This document shows positions 8,931 through 17,652 of a stretch of 64,000 nt of DNA, one piece after another. Origin of the DNA: Dankookia rubra (lineage in GTDB: Bacteria; Pseudomonadota; Alphaproteobacteria; Acetobacterales; Acetobacteraceae). How positions within the stretch are numbered: position 1 is the first letter of the stretch; the number at the start of each line of letters is the position of its first letter. Below the pieces are notes generated by a model, which searched no databases, was not told the DNA's origin, and saw only the letters and a program-made list of their open reading frames with translations. A program made the position numbers and the translations under genes. The DNA lies in contig NZ_SMSJ01000013.1 in NCBI RefSeq assembly GCF_004355005.1, forward strand, positions 1-64,000. Direction: 5' to 3'.

Positions 8931-10295
8931 GTGTCGGATCGGGCTGAGACTGTGGATACGGTGCCGCCGGCGCCGAAGCTGCTGGCGCTCGCGCTGCAGC
9001 ATGTGCTGGTGATGTATGCCGGCGCCGTGGCGGTGCCGCTCATCATCGGCCGTGCCGCGAAGCTGCCGCCGGACCAGGTGGCGCTGCTGGTCAATGCGGA
9101 TCTTTTCGCCTGCGGCATCGCCACGCTGATCCAGTCGCTCGGCATCGGGCCCTTCGGCATCCGCCTGCCGGTGATGATGGGCGTGACCTTCGCCGCGGTC
9201 GGCCCGATGGTGGCGATGGCGACCAACCCCGATCTCGGCCTGCTCGGCATCTTCGGCGCGGTCATCGCCGCCGGCATCGTCACCATGCTGATCGCGCCCT
9301 TCGTCAGCCGGCTGCTGCCGTTGTTTCCCTCCGTCGTCACCGGCACGATCATCCTGATGATCGGCATCTCGCTGATGCGGGTCGGGGTGAACTGGGCGGC
9401 CGGCGCCGCGTCCCCCGCCATGCCGGGCTATGGCGACCCGCTGCATCTCGGGATGGCGGCCGGCGTGCTGGTGCTGATCCTGCTGGTCACCAAGCATGCC
9501 CGTGGCTTCCTCGCCAATGTCTCGGTCCTCGTCGGCATCGTCGCCGGCTGCGCCGTCGCCTGGGGCATCGGCCATATGGGCTTCGCCAAGGTCGCGGCGG
9601 CGCCCTGGTTCGCGCCGGTCACGCCTTTCGCCTTCGGCATGCCGCGATTCGACCTCGTCGCCATCGTCACGATGAGCATCGTCATGGTCGTGGTGATGAT
9701 CGAATCCGCAGGCATGTTCCTGGCATTGGGGGAGATGACCGGGCGGCGCGTGGACCAGGCGGCGCTGACCCGCGGCCTGCGCACCGACGGCATCGGCACC
9801 CTGATCGGCGGCATCTTCAACACCTTCCCCTATACGTCGTTCTCGCAGAACGTGGGCCTGGTCGGCGTCACGGGGGTGACGTCGCGCTACGTCACCGCGG
9901 TCGGCGGCGGCGTCATGCTGGCGATGGGGCTGGTGCCGAAGCTCGGCGCGCTGGTCGAGAGCGTGCCGCTCTTCGTCCTCGGCGGCGCCGGCATCGTCAT
10001 GTTCGGCATGGTGGCGGCGACCGGGGTGCGCATCCTGTCCGGCGTCGACTACCAGGGCAACCGCCACAACCTCTACATCGTCGCCATTGCCATCGGCTTC
10101 GGCCTGATCCCGCTGGTGGCGCCGCAGTTCTTCAAGGCGATGCCGCATGCGCTGGCGCCGCTGCTGGAGAGCGGCATCCTGCTCTCGGCGCTGATGGCGG
10201 TGGTGCTGAACCTCTATTTCAACGGCATGGGCTCGGCCGCCGCGGCGCAGGACGACGCCGCCGCCACGGCCCGGGCCCAGGAGGCGGCGCACTGA
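8931..10295 (+). CDS. NCS2 family nucleobase/urate:cation symporter
   Basis: Membrane transporter of 454 residues in the nucleobase-cation symporter-2 family (UraA/XanQ/UacT). The start is GTG 8931 with GGGGGA just upstream. Family signatures are SFSQNVGLVGVTGV (the Q-N-x-G motif) and MIESAGMFLALGEMTG (carboxylate-containing motif of helix 8), within about 12-14 hydrophobic segments. The stop overlaps the start of urate hydroxylase PuuD by one base, so urate or xanthine is the likely cargo. Urate specificity rests on this context. Confidence 0.9.
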   Translation: MSDRAETVDTVPPAPKLLALALQHVLVMYAGAVAVPLIIGRAAKLPPDQVALLVNADLFACGIATLIQSLGIGPFGIRLPVMMGVTFAAVGPMVAMATNPDLGLLGIFGAVIAAGIVTMLIAPFVSRLLPLFPSVVTGTIILMIGISLMRVGVNWAAGAASPAMPGYGDPLHLGMAAGVLVLILLVTKHARGFLANVSVLVGIVAGCAVAWGIGHMGFAKVAAAPWFAPVTPFAFGMPRFDLVAIVTMSIVMVVVMIESAGMFLALGEMTGRRVDQAALTRGLRTDGIGTLIGGIFNTFPYTSFSQNVGLVGVTGVTSRYVTAVGGGVMLAMGLVPKLGALVESVPLFVLGGAGIVMFGMVAATGVRILSGVDYQGNRHNLYIVAIAIGFGLIPLVAPQFFKAMPHALAPLLESGILLSALMAVVLNLYFNGMGSAAAAQDDAAATARAQEAAH

Positions 10296-11512
10296 TGGAC
10301 CCGTACCTGCAGGAATGGGCCAGCCTGCTGCTGCGCTGGCTGCATGTGCTGAGCGCCATGGCCTGGATCGGCACCAGCTTCTACTTCATGCACATCGACG
10401 CCATGATGAAGGCGGATCCCGGCATCCCCGGCGGCCGCGGCGGCCAGATGTGGGAGGTCCATGGCGGCGGCTTCTACCAAGTGAGGAAATGGCTGGTGGC
10501 GCCGGCCTCGCTGCCGCCCGACCTGCTCTGGCACAAGTGGGAGGCCTATACGACCTGGCTCTCCGGCTTCTGCCTGCTGGCCTGGATCTATTACGGCGCC
10601 GCCGACCTCTACCTGATCGACCCAGGCGTGGCGGCGATCGGGCCGGCGACGGCGGCGGCGATCGGCATCGGCGCGCTGGTGCTCGGCTGGGTGGTCTACG
10701 ACCGGCTCTGCAAGTCGCGCATCGCGGGGAACGAGGTGCTGCTGGCCGGCACCTGCTTCGCCTTCGTGATGCTGCTGGCGCTGTTCTTCCAGCAGGTCTT
10801 CTCCGGCCGCGGCGCCGTCATCCATACCGGCGCGGTGCTGGCGACCTGGATGGCCGGCAACGTCGCCATGATCATCATCCCGAACCAGCGGAAGTCGATC
10901 GCCGCGCTGATCGCCGGGCAGCAGCCCGACCCGGCCTTCGGCAGGATCGGCAAGATCCGCAGCACGCACAACAACTACCTCACGCTGCCCGTGCTGTTCC
11001 TGATGCTGGCGAACCACTATCCGATCGTCAGCTCGACGCCCTTCGCCTTCGTCGTCGTCGGGTTGATCCTCGTCGCCGGTGCCATGATCCGGCACTTCTA
11101 CAACATCCGCCACCATGCCGGTGGCAATCCATGGTGGACCTGGGCGGTCGCCGCGCTCTGCATCATCCTCGCCGGCGTCATCAGCCTGACCTCCTCGCCG
11201 GTGGGCCGGGACAGGCTGGGCTTGGCGGCAGCGGAGCCGCCCGGGGCCACGCTGCCGCGGGGCGTCGCCGCGCCGCCCGGGCAGGTGGTGGAGATCGTCC
11301 TCGGCCGCTGCTCGATGTGCCACGCGGCGGAGCCGGTCTGGGCCGGCATCGCCGTCGCGCCGAAGGGCATCCGGCTGGACACGCCGGAGCACATCGCCCG
11401 CGCGGCGCCGGCGATCCGCGCGCAGGCGGTGATGAGCCAGGCCATGCCGCCGAACAACATCACCGGGATCGAGCCGGAGGAACGCCGGGTGCTGGCGGCC
11501 TGGCTGCGTTAG
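10295..11512 (+). CDS. puuD: urate hydroxylase PuuD
   Basis: Membrane-bound, cytochrome c-linked enzyme that oxidises urate to 5-hydroxyisourate, the first step of urate breakdown. It has 405 residues. An N-terminal membrane domain begins LLLRWLHVLSAMAWIGTSFY and includes the conserved WEVHGGGFYQ segment; multiple helices follow. The C-terminus has a haem c site, CSMCH at residues 339-343, and a late Met (SQAMPPNN) that could be the axial ligand. ATG 10295 overlaps the stop of the NCS2 transporter. Later pathway genes (5-hydroxyisourate hydrolase, OHCU decarboxylase, allantoinase) are not in the window. Confidence 0.92.
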   Translation: MDPYLQEWASLLLRWLHVLSAMAWIGTSFYFMHIDAMMKADPGIPGGRGGQMWEVHGGGFYQVRKWLVAPASLPPDLLWHKWEAYTTWLSGFCLLAWIYYGAADLYLIDPGVAAIGPATAAAIGIGALVLGWVVYDRLCKSRIAGNEVLLAGTCFAFVMLLALFFQQVFSGRGAVIHTGAVLATWMAGNVAMIIIPNQRKSIAALIAGQQPDPAFGRIGKIRSTHNNYLTLPVLFLMLANHYPIVSSTPFAFVVVGLILVAGAMIRHFYNIRHHAGGNPWWTWAVAALCIILAGVISLTSSPVGRDRLGLAAAEPPGATLPRGVAAPPGQVVEIVLGRCSMCHAAEPVWAGIAVAPKGIRLDTPEHIARAAPAIRAQAVMSQAMPPNNITGIEPEERRVLAAWLR

Positions 11513-11534
11513 GCGCCGCCGCCCATCCGCCGCC

Positions 11535-11638
11535 AGAGCATTTTCCGCTCGCATGCGTTCACGGCCAATGCTCCAGGTCATTGTGTTCAGAGCATCCTCA
11601 CCCGATCAGGTGATCCCACCTGATCGGGATCTGCTCTA
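11535..11638. repeat. composite palindromic repeat (RIME-like)
   Basis: Two adjacent inverted repeats, each bounded by AGAGCAT-like ends. In the first, GAGCATT (11536-11542) pairs with AATGCTC (11567-11573). In the second, AGAGCA (11589-11594) pairs with TGCTCT (11632-11637) and encloses a perfect 12-bp stem, CCCGATCAGGTG / CACCTGATCGGG (11601-11612 / 11617-11628), with a 4-base loop. The unit ends in CTAG, and the stop codon of the leftward hydrolase gene (11638-11636) falls in these last bases. The layout resembles short interspersed palindromic elements of alphaproteobacteria. Being between convergent genes, it could also terminate transcription. Confidence 0.6.
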
Positions 11639-12676
11639 GCCGCAGTCGGCCGCCCGGCCCTCGATGAACTCCAGCAGGCAGGTGCCGTAGCGCAGCGTGA
11701 ACCGAGCATCGGCGCCGCCGCCATGGCCCGTGACCTCCTGCGGCCGGTCGAGGAAGAGCAGCGCGCCGACCCGCGGCGCGCCCAGGCTGCGGAACAGCGC
11801 GGCGCGGCGGTCCGGGTCGGGGTCGAATTCGTCGCGGGCGAAATTCGCCACCACCACCCGGGCGCGCGGGCTGCGGGCGGCGCGCACCACCTGCTGCAGG
11901 TCATCGAGTGCCCAGGCCCAGGCCGGGCTGCCGGTCGCGCCATGCGCCGCCGGCGCCACGGCCACCACGCCGTCCACCAGGCCCGGCACGTCGAGCGCCT
12001 GCAGCGCGTTCCAGGCGCCGCGGGACTGGCCGCCCATGACGATGCGGTCGTAGCCCTGCGCCCGCAGCGTCCGGAGTGTCTGCTTCAGCCATTCGGCGGC
12101 GGTGTCGGTCTCATCGGTCGACGGGTCGCGGTCGAAGCGCAGCACGTCGTAGCCGGCATTGTTGAAGACCCGGACATGCGGCTGCGGCTGGCTGCCGCGG
12201 CTGTCCTGGCCGCCGGCGGCGCGGCCATGCGCCCAGACATAGGCGCCGCGCGCTGCCTTCGGCCCCTGCCAGAGGAAGCGGCCGTCCGGCACCAGGGACC
12301 AGCCCGCGCCGGCCTCGACCGGGGCAGCGGGGGCGGGGGGCGGGGCGGGGCTTTCCATCCCGGGCCAGACCACCGCGAGGTCCGCGGCATAGACCCGGCA
12401 GTCGCTGCCGCCCCAGGACGCGCAGAGCTCCACGGCGCGCTTCGCCGTCGCCGCCGCGTCCGGCAGCGCGGCGGCCCAGCCCCAGGCGCCTTCCGGGCTG
12501 AGCGCGAAGGCGCGCGGCGTCGCCTGCAGCAGGAAGCGGGCATAATCCTCGCGGCCCGCGGGGCCGAGATGCGGCACGGCGGCGGCATCGAGGACGGGGA
12601 TGCGCGGCGGCTCCGCCCGGGCAGGGAGGAGGGCAACGGCGCAGAGGATAAAGGACAACAATATGTGATATCCCAT
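11636..12676 (-). CDS. secreted alpha/beta hydrolase-like protein
   Basis: 346 residues from ATG 12676, beginning with a signal peptide (GYHILLSFILCAVALLPARA). The frame extends further upstream, but only this start gives a leader; its ribosome site is weak. The nucleophile elbow of an alpha/beta hydrolase is visible as VMGGQSRGAWNALQALD. Later Asp segments (FARDEFDPDPDRR) and a C-terminal GHGGGADARF supply candidate Asp and His. The substrate is unknown; a dienelactone hydrolase-like or esterase role in the periplasm is possible. The stop codon TAG lies inside the end of the palindromic repeat, so the original C-terminus may have been altered by its insertion. Confidence 0.7.
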   Translation of the reverse strand: MGYHILLSFILCAVALLPARAEPPRIPVLDAAAVPHLGPAGREDYARFLLQATPRAFALSPEGAWGWAAALPDAAATAKRAVELCASWGGSDCRVYAADLAVVWPGMESPAPPPAPAAPVEAGAGWSLVPDGRFLWQGPKAARGAYVWAHGRAAGGQDSRGSQPQPHVRVFNNAGYDVLRFDRDPSTDETDTAAEWLKQTLRTLRAQGYDRIVMGGQSRGAWNALQALDVPGLVDGVVAVAPAAHGATGSPAWAWALDDLQQVVRAARSPRARVVVANFARDEFDPDPDRRAALFRSLGAPRVGALLFLDRPQEVTGHGGGADARFTLRYGTCLLEFIEGRAADCG

Positions 12677-12819
12677 AAAAGTGAGGAAACCACATCGCCG
12701 GGCTGGATTGCAACAAGCCTCTTGTCCGCCGCGCCCCGACCGGGCAGGACAGCCAGGTTTTCCCGCCGCGCGGCCCCGTCGCGCGGCTGCCCCGACGGGG
12801 CCGACCAAGGACGTTTCCG

Positions 12820-14055
12820 ATGCGCGTGAAGGACGTGAAGAAGGTGGTTCTCGCCTATTCCGGCGGGCTCGACACCAGCGTCATCCTGAAATGGCTGCAG
12901 ACCACCTACCAGTGCGAGGTGGTCACCTTCACCGCCGACCTCGGCCAGGGCGAGGAACTCGGCCCGGCCCGCGACAAGGCCCTGCTGCTCGGCATCAAGC
13001 CGGAGAACATCTTCGTCGACGACCTGCGGGAGGAGTTCACCCGCGACTTCGTCTTTCCGATGTTCCGCATGAACGCGCTGTATGAGGGCCAGTACCTGCT
13101 GGGCACCTCGATCGCCCGGCCGCTGATCGCCAAGCGTCAGATCGAGATCGCCGAGCAGGTCGGCGCCGATGCCGTGGCCCATGGCGCGACCGGCAAGGGC
13201 AACGACCAGGTCCGCTTCGAGATCGGCTACTATTCGCTGAAGCCGGAGGTGAAGGTCATCGCCCCCTGGCGCGAATGGGACCTGACCAGCCGCACCGCGC
13301 TGATCGCCTTCGCCGAGGCGCACCAGATCCCGATCGCCAAGGACAAGCGCGGCGAATCGCCCTTCAGCGTCGACGCCAACCTGCTGCACTCGAGTTCCGA
13401 GGGTAAGATCCTCGAGGAGCCCTGGGACGCCCCGGACGAGATGGTCTGGCAGCGCACCCTCAGCCCCGAGGCCGCGCCCGACACCCCGACCGAGATCACC
13501 ATCGAGTTCGAGCGCGGCGACGCGGTCGCCATCAACGGCGAGCGGCTGTCGCCGGCCATGCTGCTGACCAAGCTCAACGCGCTCGGCAGGGCCAACGGCA
13601 TCGGCCGGCTGGACCTGGTGGAGAACCGCTTCGTCGGCATGAAGTCGCGCGGCTGCTACGAGACGCCCGGCGGCACCATCCTCTATGTCGCGCACCGGGC
13701 GATCGAGAGCATCACCCTCGACCGCGAGGCGGCGCACCTCAAAGACTCGCTCATGCCGCGCTATGCCGAGATCGTCTACAACGGCTTCTGGTTCAGCCCG
13801 GAACGCCGGATGATCCAGGCCATGGCGGACGAGAGCCAGGCCAGCGTCTCCGGCACCGTCCGCCTCAAGCTCTACAAGGGCAACACCATCGTCACCGGGC
13901 GGCAGTCGCCGAACAGCCTCTACTCCATGAAGCACGTGACCTTCGAGGACGACCAGGGCGCCTACGACCAGTTCGACGCGCAAGGGTTCATCAAGCTGAA
14001 CGCGCTCCGCCTCCGGCTCGGCGCCATGGCCGGCCGCAAGGGCGGCGCGCTCTAG
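12820..14055 (+). CDS. argG: argininosuccinate synthase
   Basis: Joins citrulline and aspartate with ATP to argininosuccinate, the penultimate step of arginine synthesis. 411 residues, cytoplasmic. The ATP-pyrophosphatase motif AYSGGLDTS is at residues 12-20. Further family blocks are [41 protein letters not shown] and the citrulline-binding [19 protein letters not shown] 12820 follows AAGGA. Length and motifs match the type I bacterial enzyme, with nothing missing. It stands alone; no other arg gene is in the window. Confidence 0.97.
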   Translation: MRVKDVKKVVLAYSGGLDTSVILKWLQTTYQCEVVTFTADLGQGEELGPARDKALLLGIKPENIFVDDLREEFTRDFVFPMFRMNALYEGQYLLGTSIARPLIAKRQIEIAEQVGADAVAHGATGKGNDQVRFEIGYYSLKPEVKVIAPWREWDLTSRTALIAFAEAHQIPIAKDKRGESPFSVDANLLHSSSEGKILEEPWDAPDEMVWQRTLSPEAAPDTPTEITIEFERGDAVAINGERLSPAMLLTKLNALGRANGIGRLDLVENRFVGMKSRGCYETPGGTILYVAHRAIESITLDREAAHLKDSLMPRYAEIVYNGFWFSPERRMIQAMADESQASVSGTVRLKLYKGNTIVTGRQSPNSLYSMKHVTFEDDQGAYDQFDAQGFIKLNALRLRLGAMAGRKGGAL

Positions 14056-14067
14056 GCGCCCGAACCG

Positions 14068-14859
14068 ATGCGGGAGATGGCGCGGCGGCACGGCCTGCGC
14101 GTGGTGCTGCGCCATCTCTACGAAGCGGGGACGCCACCCGCCAAGCGCTTCCGCTATGCCCTGCTCGGGCTCGACATCCTCAGCATCGCCTGGATCGTCA
14201 TCGCGTCCTTCCTGCCGCCGAGCAGCCTCGTGCTCACGCTTGACGTGCTGCTCGGCCTGGTGCTGGCGAGCGAGTTCGGCATGCGCATCGCCGCCAGCGG
14301 CGTGCCGCTGCGGAGCCTGGTCAACCCGTTCAACCTGGCCGACCTGGTCGCCATCCTGTCGCTGCTGCTGGCGCCGCTGCTGCAGGGTGCGATGGCCTTC
14401 CTCCGCGTGCTGCGGACGCTGCGGCTGCTGCATTCGGTGAAGCTGATCACCACGCTGCGCAGCGACCTGCCCTTCTTCCGCCGCAACGAGGAGGCGACGC
14501 TGGCCGCGGCGCAGCTCCTCGTCTTCCTTTTCGTCATGAGCGGCGTCGTCTTCGAGACGCAGCACCGCGCCAACCACGGCATCGGCAACTATGCCGACGC
14601 GCTCTATTTCACCGTCACCACGCTGACCACGACCGGCTTCGGCGACGTCACCCTGCCGGGGACCACCGGGCGGCTGCTCTCGGTGGTCATCATGCTGGCC
14701 GGCGTCACCCTCTTCCTGCGGCTGGCCCAGGCATTGTTCCGTCCGACGAAGGTGCGCTACCCCTGTCCCGCCTGCGGGCTGGAACGGCATGAGCCGGATG
14801 CCGTCCACTGCAAGGCCTGCGGCCAGTTGATCAACATCCCGGATGAGGGGAATGCCTGA
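14068..14859 (+). CDS. voltage-gated-like potassium channel with C-terminal zinc ribbon
   Basis: 263-residue membrane protein of the six-helix ion-channel superfamily. A voltage-sensor-like part includes a spaced-Arg helix FLRVLRTLRLLHSVK (residues 111-125). The pore loop holds the K+ selectivity filter TTTGFGD at residues 187-193, flanked by YADALYFTVTTL and a final helix (VVIMLAGVTLFLRL). Unusually, the C-terminus carries two CPxC/CxxC knuckles, CPAC (233-236) and CKAC (248-251), forming a probable zinc ribbon. It starts 12 bases after argG; there is no known functional link. The role of the ribbon (assembly, metal sensing) is unknown. Confidence 0.82.
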   Translation: MREMARRHGLRVVLRHLYEAGTPPAKRFRYALLGLDILSIAWIVIASFLPPSSLVLTLDVLLGLVLASEFGMRIAASGVPLRSLVNPFNLADLVAILSLLLAPLLQGAMAFLRVLRTLRLLHSVKLITTLRSDLPFFRRNEEATLAAAQLLVFLFVMSGVVFETQHRANHGIGNYADALYFTVTTLTTTGFGDVTLPGTTGRLLSVVIMLAGVTLFLRLAQALFRPTKVRYPCPACGLERHEPDAVHCKACGQLINIPDEGNA

Positions 14860-14863
14860 CCCG

Positions 14864-15424
14864 ATGCGCACCATGTCCTTGGCGCTGCTGCTCGCCGCGC
14901 TGCTGCCGGCCGGACAGGCCCTGGCCCAGGCGGCATGCCCGGGCCACCTCTCGGCCACCGCCCTGGCGCCGGTGCCGCGCGAGGCGGTCTACGGCATCGC
15001 GCTACGCAACGACGACGCCACCGGCCGGGCGCTGCGCGACCGGGTCTTCGCCGCGCTGCGCGCCGCCGGCCACCGGGTGGGGGAGCCGGCGACGCATGTG
15101 CTCTCCTGGCGCGGCAGCCTCTCGGCCGACGGCGGCCGCGGCGGCGGCGCCGACCCCTTCAGTTTCCGTGACGCCGACAACAACCGCGACGGCGACGACC
15201 TCGGCTGGATGCGGGATGTCCCGCGCAACCGGCGCGGCGGCGCCGCGCCCGTCCGCCGGCTGAACGGCAATGTCGAGTTGCGCGAGCGCGCCAGCGGCCG
15301 GGTGGTCTGGACCGCCGTGCTGTCCTGCGACCGGCAGGGCGACGACCAGGCGGCGCTGATCGGCACGCTGGTCGGCGCCGTTGTGCCGGTGATCGGCCAG
15401 ACCGTCGCCGGCCGGGCCTTCTGA
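14864..15424 (+). CDS. secreted hypothetical protein
   Basis: 186-residue exported protein from ATG 14864, which has GAGGGGA about 10 bases upstream and starts 4 bases after the channel stop. In-frame ATGs at 14843 and 14852 would overlap that gene. The signal peptide is SLALLLAALLPAGQALAQ. The mature part is about 160 residues with an Asp/Arg/Gly-rich middle (DADNNRDGDDLG), a strand VELRERASGRVVWTAVLSC, and a C-terminal small-residue stretch (ALIGTLVGAVVPVIGQTV) that could insert in or contact a membrane. I do not recognise a family. It is probably co-transcribed with the channel. Confidence 0.6.
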   Translation: MRTMSLALLLAALLPAGQALAQAACPGHLSATALAPVPREAVYGIALRNDDATGRALRDRVFAALRAAGHRVGEPATHVLSWRGSLSADGGRGGGADPFSFRDADNNRDGDDLGWMRDVPRNRRGGAAPVRRLNGNVELRERASGRVVWTAVLSCDRQGDDQAALIGTLVGAVVPVIGQTVAGRAF

Positions 15425-15429
15425 TCTCC

Positions 15430-15474
15430 GCCGCCAGCCACGGCCGGCATCCGCGGCTGGAGCGGACTGGCGGC
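15430..15474. terminator. bidirectional hairpin between convergent genes
   Basis: GCCGCCAG (15430-15437) is complementary to CTGGCGGC (15467-15474). A competing stem pairs CCAGCC (15434-15439) with GGCTGG (15455-15460). It fills the 54-base gap between two convergent genes and probably ends both transcripts, although no T run is present. Confidence 0.5.
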
Positions 15475-15478
15475 TCGC

Positions 15479-16444
15479 CTATTCCGCCTTGATCCCGGTC
15501 TCCTGCACGATCTTCCGCACCACCTCGCGCTCGCGCGCGATGCGGGCGGCGAAGGCCGCCGAGCCCTCGGCCGCCGGGTCGTTGCCGGCCATCATCAGCT
15601 TCTGCCGGGTCGGCTCGTCGGCCAGCGCCGCCTGCATCGCCGCCTCCAGCCGGGCGATCACCGGCGCCGGCGTGCGGGCCGGGGCAAACAGCCCGTTCCA
15701 GCTGGTCAGGTCGAAGCCGGGGAAGCCGCTCTCGGCGATGGTCGGCAGGTTTGCCAGCGTCCCGCGCCGCTCCCCGCTGGTCAGCGCGATGCCGGCGGCG
15801 CGGCCGTCCTCGACCAGCGGGCGGAAGGTGTTGGCGGTGCCGATCGCCGCGTCGACCACGCCACCGGCGAGGTCCCGCGCGCTTTCCGCCCCGCCGCGGT
15901 AGGGGATGTGCTCCAGCGTGATCCCGGCCCGGCTGGCCAGCAGCGCCCCCGCCAGGTGGCCGACCGAGCCGGTGCCGGGCGTGCCGTAGCTGACGCCCGG
16001 GTTCTTCTTCGCATAGGCGATGAACTCCGCCAGCGTCTTCGCCGGGAAGCCCTTCTTCACCACCAGCACATAGGGCAGCGACACCGCCTGGCCCACCGGG
16101 GCGAAGGCCTTGTCGTGGTCGTAGGACAGGCCCTTCACCAGGAAGGGCACCACCAGGAAGCCGAAGCTGTCGAAGAGCAGCGTATAGCCGTCCGCCGGCG
16201 ATTGCGCGACGACCCCTCCGGCGATCGACCCGCCGGCGCCGGTGCGGTTCTCGATGACGATGGGCTGGCCGAGCGCCTCCGACATCTTCGGCGCCAGCAG
16301 GCGGATCACGGTGTCGGACTGCCCGCCCGGGGCGAAGGCGACGACGACGCGGACCGGGCGGTCGGGAAAGCCGCCCTGCGCATTGGCACGGCCAAGCGCC
16401 GGCAAGGCGAGCGTGGCGGCGAGGAAGCTGCGGCGAGCCGGCAT
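15479..16444 (-). CDS. Bug/TctC family tripartite tricarboxylate binding protein
   Basis: 321-residue exported carboxylate-binding protein. ATG 16444 follows GGGAGA; the frame is open 19 codons further, but this start gives the signal peptide (PARRSFLAATLALPALGRANA). Family hallmarks are FPDRPVRVVVAFAPGGQSD, IVIENRTGAGGSIAGG and VSYGTPGTGSVGHLAG. It has no TctA/TctB partner nearby. It is separated from the upstream MscS gene by about 53 bases on the same strand, so they may share a transcript, with no evident functional link. Confidence 0.9.
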   Translation of the reverse strand: MPARRSFLAATLALPALGRANAQGGFPDRPVRVVVAFAPGGQSDTVIRLLAPKMSEALGQPIVIENRTGAGGSIAGGVVAQSPADGYTLLFDSFGFLVVPFLVKGLSYDHDKAFAPVGQAVSLPYVLVVKKGFPAKTLAEFIAYAKKNPGVSYGTPGTGSVGHLAGALLASRAGITLEHIPYRGGAESARDLAGGVVDAAIGTANTFRPLVEDGRAAGIALTSGERRGTLANLPTIAESGFPGFDLTSWNGLFAPARTPAPVIARLEAAMQAALADEPTRQKLMMAGNDPAAEGSAAFAARIAREREVVRKIVQETGIKAE

Positions 16445-16497
16445 GGCAAGGGTCTCCCGATAGTTGAGCGAAGGCTGCATTCGGCTTCGTGGCACGG

Positions 16498-17562
16498 TCA
16501 AGCCGGCGCCGGCGCCCGTTCGCCGGTCATCTCCACGCGTTCCTGCGGCAGGGCATTCGGATGGCGGGCGGCCAGCCAGCCGATCAGGGCCTCCCGCATC
16601 AGGCAGCGCAGGTCGAACATCCGCCCGGCATTGCTGGCGCTCATCAGCACGCGGATCTCCATGCTGCGCTCCTTCAGGTCGGTCACCTGCACGGCGAAGA
16701 CCCGCCGGTCCCAGAGCGGCGTGGCCTCGAGGATGCGCTTGGCCTCGGCGCGGATCGCCTCGACCGGCACGGTGTAGTCCACGTAGACGAAGACGGTGTC
16801 GAGCAGCTGCGTGGTGCGCTTGGTCCAGTTCCGGATCGGCCGTTCCATGAAGTAGTTCAGCGGCACCACCAGGCTGCGCTGGTCCCAGGTGGTGATGGTG
16901 ACATAGGTCGCCGTGATCTCCTCGACCGTGCCGTAGTCGCCCTCGACCACCACCGAGTCGCCGATGCGGATCGGCTGGGTCAGCGCCAGCTGGATGCCGG
17001 CGATCAGGTTGGAGACCGCCGGCCGCGCCGCGAGGCCGGCGACGATGCCGGCGACGCCGGCCGAGGCGAAGAGGCTGAGCCCGACCGCCCGCACCGCCGG
17101 GATCTGCGTCAGCACCAGCCCGGCGGTCAGCGTCACCCCGGCCGAGACCGCCAGCCGCCGGAAGACCACCAGCTGGGTGCGGCGGCGGCGGGTGATCCAG
17201 TCCTCCTCCCCGGTCCAGGCGCGGTCGAGCCAGGCATCGAAGAGGGCCGCGACCTTCCGCGTCAGCATCCAGCCCAGCGCGGCGATCAGCGCCAGGTCGG
17301 CCAGCCGCGTCGCCGCCGCCACCAGCTGCCGCGGCAGGTCGAGCTCCGGCAGGATGGCGATCAGCGCCAGCAGGGCGACCGCCACCCGCACCGCGCCGCG
17401 GCCGTCCCGCAGCAGCCGCTGCAGCACCGGCGCCTGGTGGTCGCGCAGCAGCCGGTCCAGCGCGGCATGCATCAGGGCCAGGGCGCCGAGCGCCAGTGCC
17501 GGCGCGGCGACGAAGCCGAGCAGCAGCGAGAGCCAGAGCGGGGTCGGTCCGGGCAGCAGCAT
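16498..17562 (-). CDS. mechanosensitive ion channel (MscS family)
   Basis: 354-residue inner-membrane channel that opens under membrane tension to release solutes on osmotic downshock. ATG 17562 follows AGGAGGTGACC, a very strong ribosome site. Four or so hydrophobic segments precede the pore helix SAGVAGIVAGLAARPAVSNL. The beta-domain follows with IRIGDSVVVEGDYGTVEEI and VPLNYFMERPIRNW, classic for MscS. The C-terminal alpha/beta domain is complete. It is divergent from the EcfG-controlled 70-residue protein gene. Confidence 0.9.
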   Translation of the reverse strand: MLLPGPTPLWLSLLLGFVAAPALALGALALMHAALDRLLRDHQAPVLQRLLRDGRGAVRVAVALLALIAILPELDLPRQLVAAATRLADLALIAALGWMLTRKVAALFDAWLDRAWTGEEDWITRRRRTQLVVFRRLAVSAGVTLTAGLVLTQIPAVRAVGLSLFASAGVAGIVAGLAARPAVSNLIAGIQLALTQPIRIGDSVVVEGDYGTVEEITATYVTITTWDQRSLVVPLNYFMERPIRNWTKRTTQLLDTVFVYVDYTVPVEAIRAEAKRILEATPLWDRRVFAVQVTDLKERSMEIRVLMSASNAGRMFDLRCLMREALIGWLAARHPNALPQERVEMTGERAPAPA

Positions 17563-17600
17563 GCGGTCACCTCCTGCGGCAATCCGGGTCCGAACGCGCC

Positions 17601-17626
17601 GGAACCGCCGCCTGCCCCGCGGCGTT
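17601..17626 (+). promoter_or_regulatory. EcfG (general stress response) promoter
   Basis: GGAAC (17601-17605), 17 bases, then CGTT (17623-17626): an exact match to the alphaproteobacterial EcfG consensus. The -10 half lies 26 bases before ATG 17653 of the 70-residue protein, a sensible spacing for a short leader with AAGGAG. The same segment forms an imperfect inverted repeat around the spacer. Confidence 0.75.
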
Positions 17627-17652
17627 CCGCCGCCGGACTGAAGGAGCGGGAT

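Noticed and set aside
12085..14958. Very long open frame (957 codons) on the minus strand across argG and the channel gene
   Set aside because: It lies opposite argG and the K+ channel, both with clear motifs; its translation is His/Gln/Arg-rich with no fold, a common by-product of GC-rich codon bias.
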